A program made the position numbers and the translations under genes. The notes beneath the pieces were generated by a model. The model saw only the letters and a list, made by a program, of their open reading frames with translations. It was not told where the DNA came from and made no database searches. A stretch of 64,000 nt of DNA from Kwoniella bestiolae CBS 10118 (Eukaryota > Basidiomycota > Tremellomycetes > Tremellales > Cryptococcaceae): the NCBI RefSeq assembly GCF_000512585.2, contig NC_089241.1, forward strand, positions 5,722,001 to 5,786,000, read 5' to 3'. Positions 57,501 to 64,000 of the stretch are shown one piece after another; positions within the stretch are counted from its first letter, which is position 1; each line of letters begins with the position of its first letter.

Positions 57501-60500
57501 CCATAGCTAGTTCCGCCTGTTTACGAACCAACTCATCATCCGTCCTTGTCGCAGCTAAGAGCGGTCGGACCTTGACGTATAATCCCCACCATGGCCAATC
57601 CTTGAGTTGGAGATATACTCTGGCATTCCGCTGGATCGTACGAACAGCTTGAGCTCGATTGATGAGTTTCAATATCCTTCTTCGCGCTACATGCATCCTT
57701 GCAGCGGACTGGAATCGTCTGAACAGATCTGTGAGGAGATTATCCCTTCTTTCCTCCAGTTCAGCCAATACACCAGCCTTGAAGAAAATCTTGGTAGCTC
57801 CGATCTTGTAGAATTGTTTATCTAGTTCCAGAGCTTCTGCTATTCGTTCAGCGGCCTTTCGACCGTCCATATATCCCTTGGGTATAACACCGGGAGTGAG
57901 GACCTCGTATCGTTGTCTGAACTCGGCGAAGGAGTGTCGATTCGGATAACCCAATCTTGCAATACGAATACCTTCTAACACACCATTACATCTCAGCTGA
58001 TCTAATACCAGATTGACACTGACTTTTCCAGGTTGCTTATCCGAGTTTGGTACTATACATCGAACGAAGTGTGGTTGAGTACTCGAAAGCTGTTGCATGA
58101 GTTGACCAAGCTGTTCTTTGTGTCTTTGACCGACCGTTCGGAAAGCACCTCGTTTCACCTTCTTAACTACTCCCACAGCAGCGGTATCTTCAGAGTATTC
58201 AGAGAATAACGTAGCGATCGAAGGTATTTCGGAGGTTGCCAATAACCTTGCGACCGCTTCGTTGATGGGATCTTTGTTCTTCTCCAACCATCCTTGAGTT
58301 CGATATTCCACATCACCGGCGTAATGCTTGATGACGAACCCAGCTCCGAATCGTGTAGCTTTGAACTTCGATGATCCGGGATGTTTAGATGTGGCGCCTT
58401 TGGGTGTTTCCCAGAGTTGTTGTACCTTCTCAGTGAATGTGAGATCGGTTGCTCGAGGCATGATACATTCTTCGTCAAGAAGTGATAGCATACCGATTGG
58501 TTGGGTAGATTCGATAAGTTCGATAGTGGGTTGCAGGTCCAATCCGAAGTTCACATAGTCCCATTCAATACCTTCTCGGGCGTATTCTTCTTGTTCGAGA
58601 GTGAACATATGGAAGTTGAAAAACTGTGATGACATTAGCTACGTCGAGAAAATTGCGAGTATCAAGCAGCTCACCTGTTGCAACTTTTCATTCGTAAAAT
58701 TAATGAGCAGCTGTTCGTAGCTGTTTTCGACTGTTCATGGGTGTCAGCTAAGCTAAATTTACCTAAACCCTGATTCGCAAGCTGTACTTACCAAAGATCT
58801 CAAACCCAGCGATATCCAGCACACCAATCGACAGTCTGTTTAACCGGTATCAGCAAACAACCTTGAGACTGGTCATGACAAAGCACTCACGACTTTGCAC
58901 TAGGCCTATCCAACGCAGTATTAATCCTCTCCACCATCCACCCAAACGTCTTCTCATACATGAATTTACACAGCGCCGCCAATTCATCTTCGGCCTGTTT
59001 CTTCGTTCGTGCATTAGTGACCCATTCTCGACCAGCTCGTACTTTAGGTTGTAACACAGATTTGGTAAATTCTTTGACTGATATACCGAGCAGATGACAT
59101 ATCCGGTCTGCCACTGGCTGCATGGCGGGAGGTAGGAACGCTTGATCCGTTGATGAGCCAGTCAACAACAGATTCCCAATATGCAGGATCACGGCGGGTA
59201 TTCGGAATAGCTCGAGTTGTTCGGTGTCGGTGAAGCCTACCACTGCTAGTGCTTCCTATGAACCATTGTGACGAAAAGTCAGCGAGCAGCAATCATGGCG
59301 ATCAGGGAGAGAAGAAGGGGGAAGGAACGTACCTTCAATAATCGCCATTCCGTATGATCATTGACTCCATCGATCTGATGCCTGGTCTTCTTCAGGAATT
59401 CGAATTTCTCCGGTCCACCATCAAGAAGCAGTCGGTCTATTCCGTGACCCGTCAGGTGAGGTCTAGAATCTTATTGGAGAAGCAGCTTACCAGCCAATTT
59501 CGCCTCCTTCGCACCTTTCAACAACTGATAAAACACATGGAAATTCCTTTCTCCCTCGGCCCTAGTAGTAACTCTACTCTTTTCCAGAAGATACCAATCT
59601 ATATTCGCTCCAGCAATCGCACCAGAAGGCGAGAAGAATATCCTAATGAATTTTCCGAATCTACTCGAATTGTTATTCCTCATAGTTTGGGCATTACCGA
59701 ACGCTTCCAAGATCGGATTTGCCTGAAGAATCTGCTGTTCCAAAAGTCCTAGGGAGGGTTCGGATATTGCCAGACTGGATAAATCAATCTCGGAGGCATC
59801 TTTACCCTTGAACGACGAGGATCTTGGTAGACCGGTTGAGGGGGCCTTGGACAATGATTTTGTACGTGTCAGGGAAGATGAGGAGGACGAAGATGGGTCG
59901 GAGGGGATTTGAGAGGTCGCTATGGCTGCCAGATATTGGATGACTTTTTTGGTATTTTCCGTTTTACCTGCACCTGATTCACCGCTGATACGACATATCA
60001 TTAGTTAGCTTAGACAATTCAATCTGCAAATCCCAACTCACGTAATCAAGATACTTTGACTTTCTCTCTCTTCCCCGATCTGCTGCCATGCTCGTTCTGC
60101 CACTGCGAATATATGAGGGGCATTCTCTTCTCTCCTTCTGGTACGATACTGAGCGATATGTTTGGGTGTGTAGATTGGAAGTGGTTGATAGGGGTTGAGG
60201 GATATCAGGAATAGTCTGTCACCAATAACATCATCAGCTTTACCACTCCCCTATATACGGATATCCAGCTGATGCGACATACCCAGAATAAGTCTATTCA
60301 ACATTGAATGAACGTCCTTTCCCATATCAGCCACCTATCTCCTGGAGTGATATCGACTGTACGATGACTCACATAGATATTATTACTCTGATACCTCATC
60401 CTTAAATTATTAATCACACTAGCCTCGTTCAAATGCGTCAGATCCGCTATATCCTCCACACCATCAAATTGAGGGGGGTTCATCGGACTAAGTTGATAGA

Positions 60501-60953
60501 GCGGTACTGTCCTTAATTCGTTGGTAGTGGAAATTTGCACCTCTGCTGTAGCGTCTGGCGAGTTGTCGTCGCCTGATTGAGAGCGTATCCAACATGGTAA
60601 GAAGCCTTCCACGGGGTCGGGTAACCACATTCGCCTGTGAGATGAGGATGGGGGAACATCGTATGGGTATATGGGAGGTCGAGGGGTCGTACGTCGAGTT
60701 AGGGAGACGAGTCGGTCCATTGGGATCGTTAATTCCACCAACAAGAATAGATGGAGTTGGATGAAGGTGAATAGTTGAACGCTGGGTTAGCTATACTCTA
60801 CGCTAGAACAGTTGATTATGCCCAATATACATGAAGTAGACGAGGTAGAAGTATGACCCACTTCTTCTCGTTGAACTCGGCCTGCGCCGCTGCCAAAGCA
60901 CCTTGATCCCTCTCATCCCTGTTCACCCTTCTCATCAATGCTGAAGGGTTCAT
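54518..60953 (-). CDS. MYO1: Class II myosin heavy chain
   Basis: Conventional myosin that assembles into the contractile ring at cytokinesis. The motor domain is read from MNPSALMRRVNRDERDQG: MWLPDPVEGFLPCW (SH3-like subdomain), NNLRMRYQSNNIY, the P-loop GESGAGKTENTKKVIQYLAA, switch I NNNSSRFGKFIRI, FFNFHMFTLEQEEYAREGIE and DYVNFGLDLQPTIELIES after switch II, PHFVRCIVPN, and the converter LDQLRCNGVLEGIRIARLGY. One clear IQ-like helix (INRAQAVRTIQRNARVYLQL) and WPWWGLYVKVRPLL lead into about 1,000 residues of heptad coiled coil. The tail ends LLQQFDPETSPLRHS at 54518. Estimated near 1,900 residues, normal for fungal myosin II. Codons for DQTRLVN lie just upstream of the ATG at 60953 after an acceptor-like TTACAG, so an additional 5' exon is possible. 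About twelve introns. Confidence 0.93.
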
Positions 60954-61980
60954 GTTGACTAGTCGAGTTTGATCCTGTAAGATCTAGACCATGTGTGGGA
61001 TGTGGGAAGAGGGGACAGTGCTTAGTCGGTCTTGTTTACTCCAAAAGCCAAAGGAAGGTGATCGGACACTTCGGAGAGGGGGTCGGTCGGATTGAATAGG
61101 TAGTGAAGGGTGAACTGATGGAATGAACGTTGAACGAGGCGGGTGAATTTGGTAGAGCTGTATGAGACGGATGAGTAGCTGTCGAGCTGCCTAATATTCG
61201 CTCAGAGAGACTCGTGAATCAATGAGATGTCAAAATGTGCCTACCTGATGTGCTTGATGGTTGAAGAGGTCAGTGATGATGTATGTATCGATACAATGGT
61301 TGTGTGTTGCCGTATTTGTATCGGTGTTGTACTGTGTTGTTGTTGTTGAGGTATGATTATCACTCGCGCGCATCTCACGCGTCTCACCTTGCAAAGTCAA
61401 CATTCAATAATATTCAATTTGATTCCGTCACTTCACTCCCTCTTCTATCCTCAGCCACACCAGTCAAACTCCGTCATGCTACTGTGGCTCATGAGCGGCA
61501 ATATTGTCATACACGTGGTCATGTCCTTTTGGTCTAATTCTGTAGTGCTACCATCTTTCCTCCACTGACGATACTACCACACCGTACTGTATCTACTGTA
61601 TCTTCTTGTTTCTTGTTCATACACTTCCTTTTCCACTCTTATCATTCACTCTTACCATCCATATATAACTCAAGGAAACCTCATCAACTCAAGTACTAGC
61701 TCAACAACCATTCAAATCAGTTGCAGCGAAACACATACCAATCAATCAATACTATCCAAACTATCAAACTATCTAACAAGCGAGTCGACCTACACCCACA
61801 ACAGAAGAACGTAACGTCATCACTTCATTCCAGTGACGATTCAGTCAATAGCAGCACAACGGCTATACGCTCTCACCCTATCATCCTCTCTACCTATCAA
61901 TTGCACCGCTTCCTTTCCACATAGCAAGAAACCATTGACTTACCTCTATCAGCATCCTTCAATCCTCTACTTCCCTCCAT
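60954..61980. promoter_or_regulatory. Divergent promoter region of MYO1 and DHH1
   Basis: About 1 kb between the two starts. The last 400 bases before DHH1 are C/T- and A-rich with many CATCA/ATCAA words and look like a long, probably unspliced 5' leader; short frames there begin at ATGs upstream of DHH1 and could be uORFs. A (GTT)n patch occurs near 61325-61348. Confidence 0.45.
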
Positions 61981-64000
61981 ATGAACAACATGGCTTCCTC
62001 ATCTACGTAAGTGAATCGCTGACGATGTCTTTCCTCTTCCCTCCCCTCGTCTCATTATCATTCCTCGCTGACACCTTTTGGGATATATCCAGAACAAATA
62101 ACGACTGGAAGTCCGGCCTCGTTGCCCCTCCCAAAGATCTGCGTCCTCAGACAGAGGTTAGCTTCTCTTTCTAACCGTGTGAAAACAGCCGAAGCTTATT
62201 GTGCTATTCGTATGTGTGTACAAACAGGATGTAACAGCAACACAAGGATCATCATTTGATGACTTCGACCTACGAAGAGAACTATTGATGGGTATCTACA
62301 CAGCTGGGTTTGAGAGACCTTCACCCATTCAAGAACAGGCTATTCCTATGGCTTTGACGGGCCGAGATGTCTTAGGTGAGTCAGCGCTATAACATGTTTG
62401 CAAGAATCGCAGCTGACCTTATTCGGATAGCTCGAGCAAAGAACGGTACAGGAAAGGTGAGCTTAATCATTGGTTAAGAGGTGAACAATAGCTGACGATA
62501 GTATTGGTTTAGACCGCATCATTCATCATCCCAACTCTCAACCGAATCAACACCTCCTATTCCCACATCCAAGCTGTCCTCCTAGTCCCAACTCGAGAAC
62601 TGGCCCTGCAGACATCACAAGTGTGCAAAACCCTCGGAGCGCACATCCCAAATTTACAAGTCATGGTGACGACCGGTGGTACGACGTTACGAGACGATAT
62701 CCTGCGATTACAAGAACCCGTACATATATTAGTTGGTACACCCGGTAGAATATTGGATCTGGGTGGGAAAGGTATAGCGGATTTGAGGAAATGTGGTATA
62801 TTCGTTATGGACGAGGCGGACAAGTTGTTAAGTGAGGAATTCACGCCGGTGATAGAACAGCTGTTGAACCTCTGTCCTCAAGAAAGGCAGGTCATGCTGT
62901 TCTCGGCTACTTTCCCTTGGAACGTTAAGGAGTTCTCTGTGAGTTCAGAGTTGATCTCTAGACATGAAGAACATAATTGATGATTCTGGATGAATGCGTT
63001 TAGGACCGTCATATGGTACAACCCTTCGAAGTCAACTTGATGGACGAACTCACGCTTAAAGGTGTAACTCAATATTATGCATATGTAGAAGAAAGACAGA
63101 AGGTTCATTGTCTAAACACCCTCTTCTCTAAAGTAAGCTAGAGCTTTACCGATAGTATCCCTCAAGATACCATAGCTGACTGTCTAATGTATGTTAGCTC
63201 CAAATCAACCAATCCATCATCTTCTGTAACTCCACCAACCGAGTCGAGCTCCTCGCCAAGAAAATCACGGAACTCGGTTATTCATGTTTCTACTCCCACG
63301 CCAAGATGCTTCAAGCTCATAGAAATAGAGTGTTCCACGATTTCAGGAATGGTATGACTAGGAACTTGGTCTGCTCGGGTGAGTCAATAGTTTCGTGTGG
63401 AACCGAGCCGAGCTGACAAGTTGTCTATCGTGCTTGATATAGACCTCTTGACTCGTGGTATCGATATTCAAGCTGTCAACGTCGTTATCAACTTTGATTT
63501 TCCTCGTACTGCTGAGTCCTATCTCCATAGAATGTGAGTGATTTCAACGCATGTCGTCCTGCAACTATGCTGACAGGTGAATATTCATTAGCGGTCGTTC
63601 CGGTCGATTCGGTCATCTTGGTCTTGCCATCTCCCTTCTCACTGTAAGTCAGATTCAGCTTTACCTTGTGTGTGTGTGTAAAGTCGGACAACAGCTGATT
63701 ATTCATTCTTTGCTTAGCTCGAAGACAGACACAATCTCTATAGAATCGAATCTGAATTAGGAACTGAAATTGCCCCTATCCCTGCGGTCATCGATCCTGT
63801 ATTATACGTTGCTCCCTCTGCTCCTGATGAACCTTCCCCACCTCCTAGAGCTGCCGCTCCTAAAGCTCTTCCTCCTTCCCGACCCGCTCAACCACAACAA
63901 CAACAACAACAACCCCCTGCCCAAGCTCCATCACCCGTACAACAGGATGGTGTCCCCCAGAACGCTCAGAACGGTAGAGGTGGAAGACCCAACAATGCCC
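61981..64000 (+). CDS. DHH1: DEAD-box RNA helicase Dhh1/DDX6 (Vad1), 3' end outside the window
   Basis: ATP-dependent RNA helicase of P-bodies that activates decapping and represses translation; the Cryptococcus orthologue is known as VAD1. The frame opens MNNMASSS with two in-frame ATGs (61981 and 61990), then TNNDWKSGLVAPPKDLRPQT. Motifs in order: Q motif FERPSPIQEQAIP; I ARAKNGTGKT (split by introns); Ia PTRELALQT; Ib TPGRILDL; II DEAD (VMDEADKLL); III SAT (LFSATFP); IV SIIFCNSTNRVELL; V TRGIDIQAVNVVINFDFPRT; VI HRIGRSGRFG (interrupted by an intron). After the core, LYVAPSAPDEPSPPP opens a Pro/Gln-rich tail with a run of glutamines that continues past 64000. Eight to nine introns. Identification very secure. 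Confidence 0.96.

Overview
The window is nuclear DNA of a basidiomycete fungus, most likely a tremellomycete close to Kwoniella or Cryptococcus. Genes are packed on both strands and cut by many short introns (about 50-90 nt, GT..AG, with CTGAC/CTAAC-type branch sites just before the acceptor). The closest family resemblances (Dhh1/Vad1, myosin II, synaptojanin-like phosphatase, GT61 glycosyltransferase) are fungal. The genus is inferred; no rRNA or marker gene is present to settle it. Gene ends were worked out by joining exons by eye, so outer limits are firmer than every internal splice site.

Layout. 0.5-9.7 kb holds three single-copy genes: a long coiled-coil protein (+), a CARM1-type protein arginine methyltransferase (-) and an endonuclease/exonuclease/phosphatase-fold hydrolase (+). 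9.9-16.7 kb is gene-poor and holds at least six minus-strand copies of a small, fast-diverging, intronless gene family of 120-145 residues that I do not recognise; two copies look broken. A GT61 glycosyltransferase follows at 17.2-19.6 kb. 20.0-33.5 kb is a minus-strand array of seven DUF7918-like paralogues (one a fragment). 34.4-47.8 kb is a conserved housekeeping block: a TB2/DP1 (Yop1/REEP-like) ER membrane protein, a RhoGAP, a synaptojanin-like inositol phosphatase and a mitochondrial carrier. 48.4-53.9 kb holds three more DUF7918-like genes, now on the plus strand. The window ends with the class II myosin heavy chain (54.5-61.0 kb, minus) and the 5' part of the DEAD-box helicase DHH1 (62.0 kb onward, plus).

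The most unusual content is the pair of lineage-expanded families. The DUF7918-like family has ten loci in two arrays of opposite orientation on either side of the housekeeping block. Five copies end in a short coiled coil followed by a (V/I)D(L/M)T-plus-acidic tail that looks like a SUMO-interaction motif, and several have a second hydrophobic-acidic patch upstream and basic clusters. This suggests nuclear, SUMO-linked proteins, but that is inference. The small family at 10-17 kb shares an EYxC / FxC / HVLxP / FxF pattern and may be a local, rapidly turning-over gene nursery. No RNA gene, recognisable intact transposon, CRISPR array or origin could be supported.
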